Source of the DNA: Mesorhizobium sp. M7A.T.Ca.US.000.02.2.1
Lineage (GTDB): Bacteria > Pseudomonadota > Alphaproteobacteria > Rhizobiales > Rhizobiaceae
Direction: 5' to 3'
DNA length: 42,722 nt
Assembly: GCF_003996995.1 (NCBI RefSeq)
Contig: NZ_RZTT01000004.1
Coordinates: forward strand, 1-42,722
Below the pieces are notes generated by a model, which saw nothing but the letters and a program-made list of their open reading frames with translations, made no database searches and was not told the origin of the DNA. The position numbers were made by a program, and so were the translations under genes. The first letter of the stretch is position 1. The number at the start of each line of letters is the position of its first letter. Shown piece after piece: positions 18,260 to 26,155 of the stretch.

Positions 18260-18401
18260 CGGCTATGCTCCTCCTGATATCCCGCCCTGATGCGAGCAGA
18301 TCGCAAATATCAGTCGCGCATGCAAATCGGACTTTTTCACAGCAAGATTGTTTGCGATGCGGCGAGGCCGCCCCTCCGCCGGCGCGTGGCTGACGGAGCA
18401 T

Positions 18402-18430
18402 CAAACGAAAAACCCGCCTGCGCGGCGGGT
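18402..18430 (-). terminator. Rho-independent terminator of the methyltransferase gene
   Basis: On the minus strand ACCCGCC-GCGCA-GGCGGGT is followed by TTTTTCG-TTT. It lies about 115 bases beyond the stop of the gene at 18546-19475. Confidence 0.8.
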
Positions 18431-18545
18431 CACTGGCGGAAATCAGCACCATGAGCGAAAATGTACCATAGCTGAGGGCAGGGTGTCAAGAAAAAATTCC
18501 TATCTCTGCCGGCAAAAGCTGCGGACATCACGGAACCGGCTGTCG

Positions 18546-19475
18546 TCAGGTCCTTTGTCGGGCTGAGTTCGGAGCCTTGGCCACAACGACCAACCCGTTG
18601 ACCTGTTCCCCACGATCCTGCCGGATGACGGTTGGCTCCAGTGACAGGACCGAAAGCCCGTTGGCGGCCAGGACGTCGCGCACATAGTGTTGCGCATGCG
18701 CGTAGCGGCGCGACGGCAGCAGCACGAAATCGCCATCGCCAGCCAGCGTCTCGACGGAAAACGCGAACAGGCCGTCCGTCGCCAGCAAGCGGGCAATCGT
18801 CTTCACCACGCCGTCCAGCGCGCCGACATAGATGAAAACATCGGCCACCGTCACCAGATCGGCTTTCGGACCGGCATAGGGAAAATCCCGCAGATCGGCC
18901 TTGTCGAGGAAATCGTAGACGCCCTTGGCCCGAGCCTTTCTCAGCATCCTTGTCGAAATGTCGTAACCCTCCAGCCGGTCGGCGATCGGCCGCAGCCTCT
19001 GCCCCATCAGGCCGGTGCCGCAGCCGAGATCCAGAGCGAGCGGGAAGCGTCCCGGCCTTGCCGCTCGAATGGCCTGGTCGAGCATCCCAGGCAGCCGGTA
19101 CCCCAGCCTGCCGACCAGGGACTCGTCGAAGCTCTCTGCATAATGGTCGAACAGTGTCTCGACGAAGGCGCTGGGGAGCGCATCGAGCGCCGGCGCCTTG
19201 CCGATCAATTGCAGGTTCAGTGCAGCGCCCTGACGATCCGATGGATCGATTTGCAGCGCCATCGTCCAGGCCTGTGCAGCCAGATCCGCCGCGCCCGCCG
19301 CCTGCTGCATCTCGCCGAGGCGAAACCAGCCCATCGCCCATTGCGGTGTCATTTCCAGGGCGCCGAGCAGCAATTCCGCCGCCGCCGCATGATCGCCATC
19401 CGCGTGCAGCATCTCGGCATAATCGGCACGGCGATCGGCGTTCAAGTCGCCGGACGAGGCCTGAAGCGGTTTCAT
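18546..19475 (-). CDS. TPR-containing SAM-dependent methyltransferase
   Basis: A 309-residue protein joining an N-terminal helical repeat region (about 15-90, TPR-like pairs such as DGDHAAAAELLLGALEMTP and AADLAAQAWTMALQIDPSD) to a class I methyltransferase fold. Motif I is LDLGCGTGLMG (148-158), followed by GYDISTRMLRKA (SAM ribose-binding acidic residue) and VADVFIYVGAL. Such predicted TPR-methyltransferases are common in alphaproteobacteria; the methyl acceptor is unknown. ATG 19475 has AGGA about 9 bases upstream. It diverges from the DNA exonuclease gene. Confidence 0.85.
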   Translation of the reverse strand: MKPLQASSGDLNADRRADYAEMLHADGDHAAAAELLLGALEMTPQWAMGWFRLGEMQQAAGAADLAAQAWTMALQIDPSDRQGAALNLQLIGKAPALDALPSAFVETLFDHYAESFDESLVGRLGYRLPGMLDQAIRAARPGRFPLALDLGCGTGLMGQRLRPIADRLEGYDISTRMLRKARAKGVYDFLDKADLRDFPYAGPKADLVTVADVFIYVGALDGVVKTIARLLATDGLFAFSVETLAGDGDFVLLPSRRYAHAQHYVRDVLAANGLSVLSLEPTVIRQDRGEQVNGLVVVAKAPNSARQRT

Positions 19476-19581
19476 GGCGATGGGTCCTGCCGGCGGATCG
19501 AGCCGGCGGTGCTCTATGCGGGAGTCAGCAATGACTTACAACAGGCTTCCCGCCGCGGAATTATATCCTATCTTGGGGATC

Positions 19582-20592
19582 ATGCGCGCCAGCGACCTGC
19601 TTCATCCCCGGCCCGAGGGCCTCTATTGCCCGCCGGGCGATTTCTTCATCGACCCGGTCCGGCCGGTCGACCGGGCATTGATCACGCATGGCCATTCCGA
19701 CCATGCGCGTTCCGGCCACCGCTCGGTGCTGGCGACGCGGCAAACGCTCGACATTATGGGCCTGCGCTACGGTGAGAATTTCGCTGGCACGACGCAAGCG
19801 GCACAACTCGGCGAGACGATTGCACTCAATGGCATCAGCGTCAGCTTCCATCCAGCCGGCCATGTGCTGGGCTCGGCGCAGATATCCGTCGAGCATCAGG
19901 GCGCGCGCATCGTCGCTTCCGGCGACTACAAGCGGCAGAGGGACGCAACCTGCGCGCCATTCGAGCCGATCCCGTGCGATGTGTTCATCACCGAAGCGAC
20001 CTTCGGCCTGCCGGTGTTTCGCCATCCGCCCGACACAGAAGAAATCGCCCGCCTGCTGAAATCGGCAGCGCAGTTCCCCGAGCGCTCGCATCTGGTCGGC
20101 GCCTATGCGCTGGGCAAGGCGCAAAGGGTGATGCGGCTGTTGCGCGACGCCGGCTACGACAGGCCGCTCTACATCCATGGCGCGCTGGCCAAACTCAGTG
20201 AGTACTACCAGAGCCAAGGCATCGATCTCGGCACCCTCGAACCGGCGACCGTCGAAAGCGGCGGCAAGGATGATTTTACCGGCGCCATCGTCGTCGGCCC
20301 GCCATCGGCCTTCGCCGACCGCTGGGCGCGGCGTTTTCCCGATCCGATCTCGTGCTTCGCGTCGGGCTGGATGCGCATTCGCCAGCGCGCCAAGCAAGGC
20401 GGCGTCGAGCTGCCGCTGATCATCTCCGATCATGCCGACTGGGATGAGTTGACCGCCACCATCAAGGAGACCGGAGCCGAGGAGATCTGGGTGACGCATG
20501 GCCGCGAGGAAGCGCTGGTGCGCTGGTGCGAGCTCGAAGGCATCGCCGCCCGGCCGCTGCATCTGGTCGGCTACGAAGACGAGGGCGATTGA
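19582..20592 (+). CDS. Ligase-associated DNA exonuclease (metallo-beta-lactamase fold)
   Basis: Predicted exonuclease of the metallo-beta-lactamase/beta-CASP group found beside a dedicated ATP-dependent ligase. The protein (336 residues from ATG 19582) shows the metal motif HGHSDH (36-41), FHPAGHVLGSAQ, the VASGDYKRQ acidic segment and a late ISDHADWDELTA motif. This set fits the bacterial Exo of the Lhr-ligase-Exo-phosphoesterase repair module. An upstream ATG at 19531 has a better-spaced GGAG, so a 353-residue form is possible; family N-termini favour 19582. The ligase starts 4 bases after its stop. Confidence 0.9.
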   Translation: MRASDLLHPRPEGLYCPPGDFFIDPVRPVDRALITHGHSDHARSGHRSVLATRQTLDIMGLRYGENFAGTTQAAQLGETIALNGISVSFHPAGHVLGSAQISVEHQGARIVASGDYKRQRDATCAPFEPIPCDVFITEATFGLPVFRHPPDTEEIARLLKSAAQFPERSHLVGAYALGKAQRVMRLLRDAGYDRPLYIHGALAKLSEYYQSQGIDLGTLEPATVESGGKDDFTGAIVVGPPSAFADRWARRFPDPISCFASGWMRIRQRAKQGGVELPLIISDHADWDELTATIKETGAEEIWVTHGREEALVRWCELEGIAARPLHLVGYEDEGD

Positions 20593-20596
20593 AGCC

Positions 20597-22198
20597 ATGA
20601 ACCGCTTCGCCGAGCTTCTCGACCGCCTGGTGCTGACGCCGTCGCGCAACGGCAAGCTGACCTTGCTGACCGACTATTTCCGAGCCGTGGAGGATCCCGA
20701 TCGCGGGCTGGCGCTGGCTGCCATCACCGGCGATCTCCACATCGCCGCGGTCAAGCCGGCGATGCTGCGCATGCTGGCCACCGAACGCATGGATCCGGTG
20801 CTGTTCGGCTATTCCTACGATTATGTCGGCGATCTCGCCGAAACGGTGTCGCTGGTCTGGCCGCAAACGCCTGGGAACATCGCGAACCGCGAGCCGACGC
20901 TTGGCGAGGTCGTCGCCAAACTGCAGGCGGCAAGCCGCTCCGACGGACCGAAGGTGCTGGCCGGGCTGCTCGACAGCGCGGGCATCTCGGCGCGCTTCGC
21001 CATCATCAAGCTGGTCACCGGCGGCTTGCGCATCGGCATGTCGGCGCGGCTGGCCAAACAGGCGCTGGCCGATTTCGGCAAGGTCGACGTGGCCGAGATC
21101 GAGGAACTCTGGCACGGGTTGACGCCGCCTTACACAGCGCTGTTCGCGTGGCTGGAAGGCAAGGCCGAAAAGCCCAGGAACACGGCGTTGGCATTGTTTC
21201 GCCCGGTGATGCTGTCGAACCCGGTCGGTGACGGCGATCTCGAAAAGCTCGATCCGGCGGATTATGCCGCCGAATGGAAATGGGACGGCATCCGTGTCCA
21301 GGCGGTGGCCGAGGGCGGCATCCGCCGGCTCTATTCGCGCACCGGTGACGATGTTTCCGGCGCCTTTCCGGACCTCGCCGATGCCATGCATTTTTCCGCA
21401 ACGCTGGACGGCGAACTGCTTGTCGGCGATCCCCGAGAGGCGACGGGAACCTTCTCGGATCTGCAGCAACGGCTGAACCGCAAGACGGTGACACTGAAGA
21501 TGCAGCAGCAATACCCGGCCTTCATGCGCTGCTACGATCTGCTCCAGGTCGGCGGCGAGGATCTGCGCGCGCTGCCGTTTCGCGAGCGGCGCGGCCGGCT
21601 GGAAGCGTTTGTCGGAACGCTCGACCCGAGCCGTTTCGATCTTTCGCCATTCGTCGACTTCACGGATTGGCAAACGCTTGAGGAACTGCGCCGGGTGCCG
21701 CCGCATCCGATCATCGAAGGCGTCATGCTGAAGCGCTGGGACTCAGCCTATGTCGCCGGCCGGCCGAAAGGTCCATGGTTCAAATGGAAACGCGATCCGC
21801 ACACGGTGGACGCGGTGCTGATGTATGCCCAGCGCGGCCACGGCAAACGCTCGAGCTTCTATTCCGACTATACGTTCGGCGTCTGGACAGGTGCCGAAGG
21901 CGAAGAGGAACTGGTGCCGGTCGGCAAGGCCTATTTCGGCTTCACCGACGAGGAGTTGAAGCAGATCGACAAATATGTCCGCGACAACACGATCGAGCGT
22001 TTCGGGCCGGTGCGCTCGGTGCGGGCTGACCGCGACAACGGCCTGGTGCTGGAAGTCGCCTTCGAAGGGCTGAACCGCTCGACCCGGCACAAATCCGGCG
22101 TTGCCATGCGCTTTCCCCGCATTTCGCGGCTGCGCTGGGACAAGCCGGCCAACGAGGCCGACCGCATCGAGACGCTGCAGGCGCTGCTCGACCGCTAG
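20597..22198 (+). CDS. ATP-dependent DNA ligase (cisplatin damage response type)
   Basis: Seals DNA nicks using ATP; this family is linked to cross-link and cisplatin damage tolerance. The 533-residue product has an N-terminal DNA-binding domain (1-200, including LVTGGLRIGMSARLAKQAL), and the adenylation motif EWKWDGIRVQ with the nucleophilic lysine near residue 228. Further motifs are YSRTGDDVSGAFPDL, a DGELLVGD motif and IEGVMLKRWDSAY. The C-terminal OB part contains WFKWKRDPHTVDAVLMYA. ATG 20597 is 4 bases after the exonuclease stop, so the two are co-expressed. No Lhr helicase or phosphoesterase partner is in the window. Confidence 0.93.
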   Translation: MNRFAELLDRLVLTPSRNGKLTLLTDYFRAVEDPDRGLALAAITGDLHIAAVKPAMLRMLATERMDPVLFGYSYDYVGDLAETVSLVWPQTPGNIANREPTLGEVVAKLQAASRSDGPKVLAGLLDSAGISARFAIIKLVTGGLRIGMSARLAKQALADFGKVDVAEIEELWHGLTPPYTALFAWLEGKAEKPRNTALALFRPVMLSNPVGDGDLEKLDPADYAAEWKWDGIRVQAVAEGGIRRLYSRTGDDVSGAFPDLADAMHFSATLDGELLVGDPREATGTFSDLQQRLNRKTVTLKMQQQYPAFMRCYDLLQVGGEDLRALPFRERRGRLEAFVGTLDPSRFDLSPFVDFTDWQTLEELRRVPPHPIIEGVMLKRWDSAYVAGRPKGPWFKWKRDPHTVDAVLMYAQRGHGKRSSFYSDYTFGVWTGAEGEEELVPVGKAYFGFTDEELKQIDKYVRDNTIERFGPVRSVRADRDNGLVLEVAFEGLNRSTRHKSGVAMRFPRISRLRWDKPANEADRIETLQALLDR

Positions 22199-22212
22199 AC
22201 CGTTCAGCGCTC

Positions 22213-23346
22213 TTACGGCTCGATCGAAACGCGGATTTCGTAGATGTCCGCGGCCTTGCCCTGCTTGTCGAAGTCGGAATTGATGGCAATGGTGCCGGCC
22301 GAGCCCGGACGCTTGTCGGGAAACTGCACATCGAACAGATATTCGTTCTGCTGCTGGCCGACCGCATAGCGCTTGCGGCCGCAGTCGCCGAGTTCGCCGA
22401 AATTGCAGTCGACCGAAATCTGCGTCTCCTTGCCTTCTTCGGAGCGGGCAATGATGTCGAACACGGCATGTTTGCCGGCCAGCTTCTCCAGCACGCCTTG
22501 TCCGACGTCGAAACTGATCGCCGAACCGGACGCGCCGGAACGGATGCGCAGGAACGAACCGGTATCGTCCTTCATCACCTCGGCCCTGGCGTCAGACGGC
22601 GCGCTGACATGGGATGCATCGGCCGGCGAAAACACATTGATCCAGTCGCGCGCCTGGTCCGCGGCGCCGGGTTTTTCCGGACCGCCGTCGGCCGGTGTGA
22701 AATCGTCGTCCTCGACGGTCGGCGGCGCTTGCGGCGGGGCGGTGTCGAGTTGCGCGGATGTCTTGAACACGCCGGTCTGCACGGCGAAGAACAGGCCGAT
22801 GCCAACCGCGGCGAGCAGTGTCACGGTCAGGAAGATGGCGGTCAGCGGCAGGCGACGCCCCCTTATGCGCCGTTCATCGCGGTCGGGCGCCACTTCCGTC
22901 GTCGCGCCGGCCGAGGCCGGAACCGACATGTCGATGGCCGGAGCATCGGGAAGCGTGGCGTCCGGCATGATATCGGGAACGACGGGCAGAACGCGGGAGC
23001 GCGGCGCATCGGCAGCGGATTGCACGGGTCCGTCGACGACGACATCGGGGGACGATGCCTGTCGGCCGGTTTCGACCGCGGGCGCCGGGTCCGCTCCGAG
23101 TTCGACCGCCGGTGCATCGCCCTGCGGACCGACATCCGGCACCGCCGGCAGGAACTCGGATTCGATTTCGGTGATTTTCGCCTGGATTGCCTTGCGGCGC
23201 TTGATGGCGACCTCAACGGTCACACCGGGATTGGCCTGGAGCGCGCGATCGAGCGCGGCAAAAGCCGAGCGATAGACCCGTTCGCGGAACGCGCGGTCCT
23301 CGGCATTGCCTTTCTCCAAGGCGTTCCGGATCGCTTTTTCGATCAC
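22213..23346 (-). CDS. Unknown single-pass membrane protein with C-terminal sandwich-like domain
   Basis: I do not recognise a named family. From a GTG at 23346 the product is 377 residues: a helical N-terminal part (IEKAIRNALEKGNAEDRAFRE... with a coiled-coil look), a long Pro/Ala/Asp-rich stretch, and one membrane helix at about 165-187 (AIFLTVTLLAAVGIGLFFAV). After a linker comes a C-terminal domain containing NVFSPADA, FLRIRSGASGSAISFDVGQG and ISVDCNFGELGDCGRKRY, with an evident beta pattern and two cysteines. The frame is open to 23460, but the extra part looks non-coding; a TTG at 23352 is also possible. Probably an inner-membrane protein with an extracytoplasmic beta domain. Convergent with the ligase. 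Confidence 0.75.
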   Translation of the reverse strand: MIEKAIRNALEKGNAEDRAFRERVYRSAFAALDRALQANPGVTVEVAIKRRKAIQAKITEIESEFLPAVPDVGPQGDAPAVELGADPAPAVETGRQASSPDVVVDGPVQSAADAPRSRVLPVVPDIMPDATLPDAPAIDMSVPASAGATTEVAPDRDERRIRGRRLPLTAIFLTVTLLAAVGIGLFFAVQTGVFKTSAQLDTAPPQAPPTVEDDDFTPADGGPEKPGAADQARDWINVFSPADASHVSAPSDARAEVMKDDTGSFLRIRSGASGSAISFDVGQGVLEKLAGKHAVFDIIARSEEGKETQISVDCNFGELGDCGRKRYAVGQQQNEYLFDVQFPDKRPGSAGTIAINSDFDKQGKAADIYEIRVSIEP

Positions 23347-23681
23347 GTCCAAGCGGGTCCCTCTGTCTTTGCCAACCTTGCCGTGATCGTTAGCCGCAGG
23401 CGACCAATCAATCAACGGGCGAGCGGCGCATTCTGCCTCGCAGAGGTGTGCAAAGTCCATTCCGGCGCTGTTCCGGCAACAAAATCAGCATGTTTCGCCG
23501 ATTTCCAGGCGCAGGGAGCGCACGCACCGTGCGCCGCATCCCTTGGCGATTGATTGGCGGACAAGGCGGCGGCCGGCTTCGAGGGTGCCATGGTGCCGCC
23601 GCAGGAATTGCCAAGTCGCATCTTGAATTCGCGCCCGGTTGCGTCTATCACCGCCGCATCTTGGAGGCTTAGGCTTCCCGG
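23347..23681. other. Intergenic region before tRNA-Thr
   Basis: The frame of the downstream minus-strand gene stays open to 23460 here. Otherwise no gene is recognised. The tRNA promoter candidate lies at its right end. Confidence 0.4.
23623..23651 (+). promoter_or_regulatory. Candidate promoter of tRNA-Thr
   Basis: TTGAAT (23623-23628), 17-base spacer, TATCAC (23646-23651), about 30 bases before the mature tRNA end. The spacing is right; the hexamers are partial matches. Confidence 0.4.
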
Positions 23682-23757
23682 GCCGCTTTAGCTCAGTTGG
23701 TAGAGCACCGCATTCGTAATGCGGGGGTCGCGTGTTCGAGTCACGCAAGCGGCACCA
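23682..23757 (+). tRNA. tRNA-Thr (anticodon CGT)
   Basis: A 76-nt cloverleaf with encoded CCA. The acceptor GCCGCTT pairs with AAGCGGC; the D arm holds GCTCAGTTGGTAGAGC; the anticodon stem CCGCA/TGCGG holds CGT at 23715-23717; the T arm is GCGTG-TTCGAGT-CACGC. CGT reads ACG threonine codons. The gene is the integration target of the downstream element: its last 48 bases are duplicated at 33792-33839, so the present 3' half was supplied or restored by the element. Confidence 0.97.
23710..23757 (+). repeat. attL, left 48-bp direct repeat
   Basis: Runs from the anticodon stem (GCATTCGTAATGC) to the CCA end of tRNA-Thr. It is identical over 48 bases to 33792-33839; the bases just outside differ at both sides, so 48 bp is the exact repeat length. 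Anticodon-loop crossover is typical for tyrosine integrases that use tRNA genes. Confidence 0.95.
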
Positions 23758-24007
23758 AAAACTCCCAATAATTAGAATCGCTTGCGCCGGGTTTCAGCCG
23801 GGCGGACTTATTTGGGTCTAGGCCCAAATAACAGAAAGTGCCCAGCGCTTGACCTCCGGAGGGTTTCGATGTCAGATGATGTCAGTTCTCCAGCCACCTA
23901 AAGCTGGCGCACCCCGTGCACGGGTGCACTCCTCGACTACAGCGCGGACCTGCATGCGGTCCGTCGCGGAAGCGCCCTCGTTCTAAGAGCGCGCATGGAG
24001 AACGATC
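23758..24007. other. Left-end non-coding region rich in inverted repeats
   Basis: No gene is evident in these 250 bases. They hold TTATTTGGG-TCTAGG-CCCAAATAA (23808-23831), a tandem GATGTCAG pair near 23870, a near-perfect palindrome around GTGCAC (23909-23927), and CGGACC-N7-GGTCCG (23945-23963). Possible roles are integrase or Xis arm sites next to attL, an operator, or a structured leader of the 24008 gene. Confidence 0.5.
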
Positions 24008-24412
24008 ATGACGTTGGATTTGCAAAAAAAGGAATTCCATAAAGCTTTGGTCAAAGCTGATAGGGAAGCACGCGACTTGCCTGGCTACACCGGTCATGTG
24101 TTTCGCAAGATGATAGCAGGCCACGGCGGCTGGAAAGCCGCCAAGCTTATGCTTCAGCCTATGTCCAGGGGCAAAGTGCAAGATGGCTTTGTCGAACTAT
24201 GGATGTGCGGTGGGATTGAACTCACCGTGGAATCCATCATCCTCGAACCTAAGTGGTATGAACTGTTCACCCGGGATGATCGAAGAGAGGCGTACCGTAG
24301 GCTCTCATCGGTCGGATGTGAGATAGAGCGCGAGCTGACCCCACACAAAGTGCGGTACATCGTGCTGCAATATAGCCGCCCGCTTCGGCCGCTACCCTCG
24401 CCTATAGCGTGA
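24008..24412 (+). CDS. Unknown 134-aa protein, lone plus-strand gene of the element
   Basis: A soluble, basic 134-residue protein with no signal peptide or membrane helix. Recognisable segments are HVFRKMIAGHGGWKAAKLML, then GFVELWMCGGIELTVESIIL, and LFTRDDRREAYRRLSSVGCE. This looks like a compact helical domain I associate with scattered stand-alone proteins in bacterial genomes and mobile elements, but I cannot name a function. GGAG (23997-24000) lies 7 bases before ATG 24008. It is the only element gene on the plus strand and converges on the membrane gene at 24480, which suggests an independently regulated cargo gene. Confidence 0.75.
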   Translation: MTLDLQKKEFHKALVKADREARDLPGYTGHVFRKMIAGHGGWKAAKLMLQPMSRGKVQDGFVELWMCGGIELTVESIILEPKWYELFTRDDRREAYRRLSSVGCEIERELTPHKVRYIVLQYSRPLRPLPSPIA

Positions 24413-24461
24413 GCGCCATAGCGCGTCGCCACAAGTGTGCGGGCGGCGCGGATAACGCTTG

Positions 24462-24501
24462 GAGGGGCGGCGGTGGGAGTTACCTGCCGCCCGCGCCCCT
24501 C
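24462..24501. terminator. GC-rich hairpin between convergent genes
   Basis: GAGGGGC (24462-24468)/GCCCCTC (24495-24501) and inner GGCGG (24469-24473)/CCGCC (24487-24491), with a 3-base bulge. It spans the stop codon of the minus-strand membrane gene. There is no T-run, so termination is a guess from position. Confidence 0.4.
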
Positions 24502-25094
24502 TTCGGAAGTATTTTTGGGTCTTTATAATACAATCTATCTATTAGGTAGTACAGCCCATGGAAGCTTGAGATAATCATATGAGATATGATTAGCGATACA
24601 GATATCTTAATCAGCGACGACGAGATGGTCGAGCACCAATACGGGTCTACCTGATGTTCCTGCATTTTTTTAATGAAGTAAGATGCTATGGAACTGTACA
24701 CCGCAACCATCAAAATCGATAAAACAGAAATAAATAGCGAAGAAAATGCTAAGTATCCAAACATAGCGCAGACATACTCGCGACGGCTAAGGCTAGTCCC
24801 CCCTGCCGTCAATGACACCTTTCCTACAGTGATCTTCTTGTCTACATCGTCAGATGAGAATGTCGCCACGGTCACAAGGGCCGCTACATAGAAACCTGTT
24901 AGGATCGACGAAAAGCTTCCAACTCGATCTAGAAATCCCTTCTCGCCGAAATAATTAGTGCCGTCAAATACCACAAATGGCGCCGTAATTATCAAAGCAA
25001 TTATCACAACTGTCCAAGCGTCCCGCCTGACAAGCCTGCGGCCCTTTTCATCTACTAGGATCAGGTATCTTAGTGGACTAAGGATTGGGTTCAT
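24480..25094 (-). CDS. Four-helix membrane protein, candidate effector of a RexB/KwaA-like pair
   Basis: A 204-residue inner-membrane protein with four predicted helices at about 26-45 (AWTVVIIALIITAPFVVFDG), 58-80, 106-139 and 157-185, and short polar loops. No enzymatic motif is seen. The ATG at 25094 is one base from the stop of the 345-aa gene upstream, so translation is coupled. Size, helix count and position after a soluble partner resemble lambda RexB (four helices) and also KwaA of Kiwa, but I see no decisive sequence identity to either. Composition is AT-rich against neighbours (24541-24600: 22 of 60 G+C), a sign of recent acquisition. Confidence 0.8.
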   Translation of the reverse strand: MNPILSPLRYLILVDEKGRRLVRRDAWTVVIIALIITAPFVVFDGTNYFGEKGFLDRVGSFSSILTGFYVAALVTVATFSSDDVDKKITVGKVSLTAGGTSLSRREYVCAMFGYLAFSSLFISVLSILMVAVYSSIASYFIKKMQEHQVDPYWCSTISSSLIKISVSLIISHMIISSFHGLYYLIDRLYYKDPKILPKRGAGGR

Positions 25095-25095
25095 C

Positions 25096-26133
25096 TCAAA
25101 CAGCCATCAAGGCGAGCGCTTTTTCGGCGATTTCGTTCACGATTTGATCTGAACAGACGCGCACGGCTTTTTTAAGATGCACCTGCTCGGAGCGGACGAA
25201 GAGTATCTCCTTCGCCTCATGTTCGCGATCCAGCGTCACCGTTCGCTTCCGCTTGTCGCCCAAATCAATCTCGATGTTGAAGTCCTGCCACCCTTCCTTC
25301 TTGCCCCACTCAACCAGATTTTTGAACGTGGCCGCCCAGTTCTTCTTATCGATTTCGCCCTTAATCCGGATTTTCATGACCTCGTTGATCGGCTCGAAAA
25401 TTCCTGCACCGTCAACAAAGTCAACCTCTGCAGGACGCACCAAGGTGATGAAGTTCATATGGCCTTCCTCAAGCGCGCCCGCAATCGTTTCCGATTTAAC
25501 ACCCTCTGCTTTGAAAACGCAGTAGGTCTCCTCTACCTCGCCGTTTTTTGTCTCGAAGTCGTATTTGTACTCAAACAGTGCCGCTGCGATCACCAATCGG
25601 AGAATTCCCATGCTCATGCCTGGAATTTCCTCGAGCACAGCCCTATACCGCCCTTCGGCGACGGGCACTGTGTTTATCACAAGGTGGGCCGAAACAGACT
25701 GTTCCTCGCCTTCCTCCTTTACCGAATCGCGGATCGTCACCTTCGCCCGTGCTTTCTTACGATATGCGGGGTCGGCAGCGTCAGGGCTGGCTTTGTGAAA
25801 CAACATTACGATCGCGTTTTGCTTAGGCCAATGTTCGATAGTCATCAACTCGATGATGTCGTGGTTCGGCTGGACTTCGAGGGCAGCTTGCTCCTGGATC
25901 CTTGTTTCCAGTGCGTCGAATAGACTGACTTCATTCTCGTCTGCAATCAGCGGAAGGCGAATAGCTGCCTTGTGTCGGGGATTCAGGGTGAATTCGTATT
26001 GACGGAAGAACCGCGAGTGCTTTTCAAGAAACAAATTTCCCTCCCCATTGTCCAGCGATACAGGGCCGCCAGGACACTTTAGGGAGTAGATGGTCAAATG
26101 TTCCCGCTTTTGTCTACTGGTAAGACCTCGCAC
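25096..26133 (-). CDS. Soluble 345-aa protein, RexA-like candidate sensor
   Basis: No named domain is certain. The 345-residue product begins LTIYSLKCPGGPVSLD, then FRQYEFTLNPRHKAAIRLPL and SLFDALETRIQEQAALE. The middle contains EGRYRAVLEEIPGMSMGIL and FITLVRPAEVDFVDGAGIFE, and it ends with MKIRIKGEIDKKNW and a helical QIVNEIAEKALALM. The layout (N-terminal barrel-like part, acidic middle, closing basic-strand and helix region) recalls lambda RexA, a DNA-binding exclusion protein. This is a pattern-level resemblance only; a DUF4868/KwaB-type protein is an alternative. The start is a GTG at 26133 without a strong Shine-Dalgarno, 22 bases after the upstream stop. One base separates it from the membrane gene. 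Confidence 0.8.
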   Translation of the reverse strand: MRGLTSRQKREHLTIYSLKCPGGPVSLDNGEGNLFLEKHSRFFRQYEFTLNPRHKAAIRLPLIADENEVSLFDALETRIQEQAALEVQPNHDIIELMTIEHWPKQNAIVMLFHKASPDAADPAYRKKARAKVTIRDSVKEEGEEQSVSAHLVINTVPVAEGRYRAVLEEIPGMSMGILRLVIAAALFEYKYDFETKNGEVEETYCVFKAEGVKSETIAGALEEGHMNFITLVRPAEVDFVDGAGIFEPINEVMKIRIKGEIDKKNWAATFKNLVEWGKKEGWQDFNIEIDLGDKRKRTVTLDREHEAKEILFVRSEQVHLKKAVRVCSDQIVNEIAEKALALMAV

Positions 26134-26155
26134 GGGATGGTTATGAGCTTTGTTT

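Noticed and set aside
18436-19341. Long frames opposite and shifted across the methyltransferase gene
   Set aside because: Arg/Gly-rich shadow frames of the GC-rich gene, without domains or start signals.
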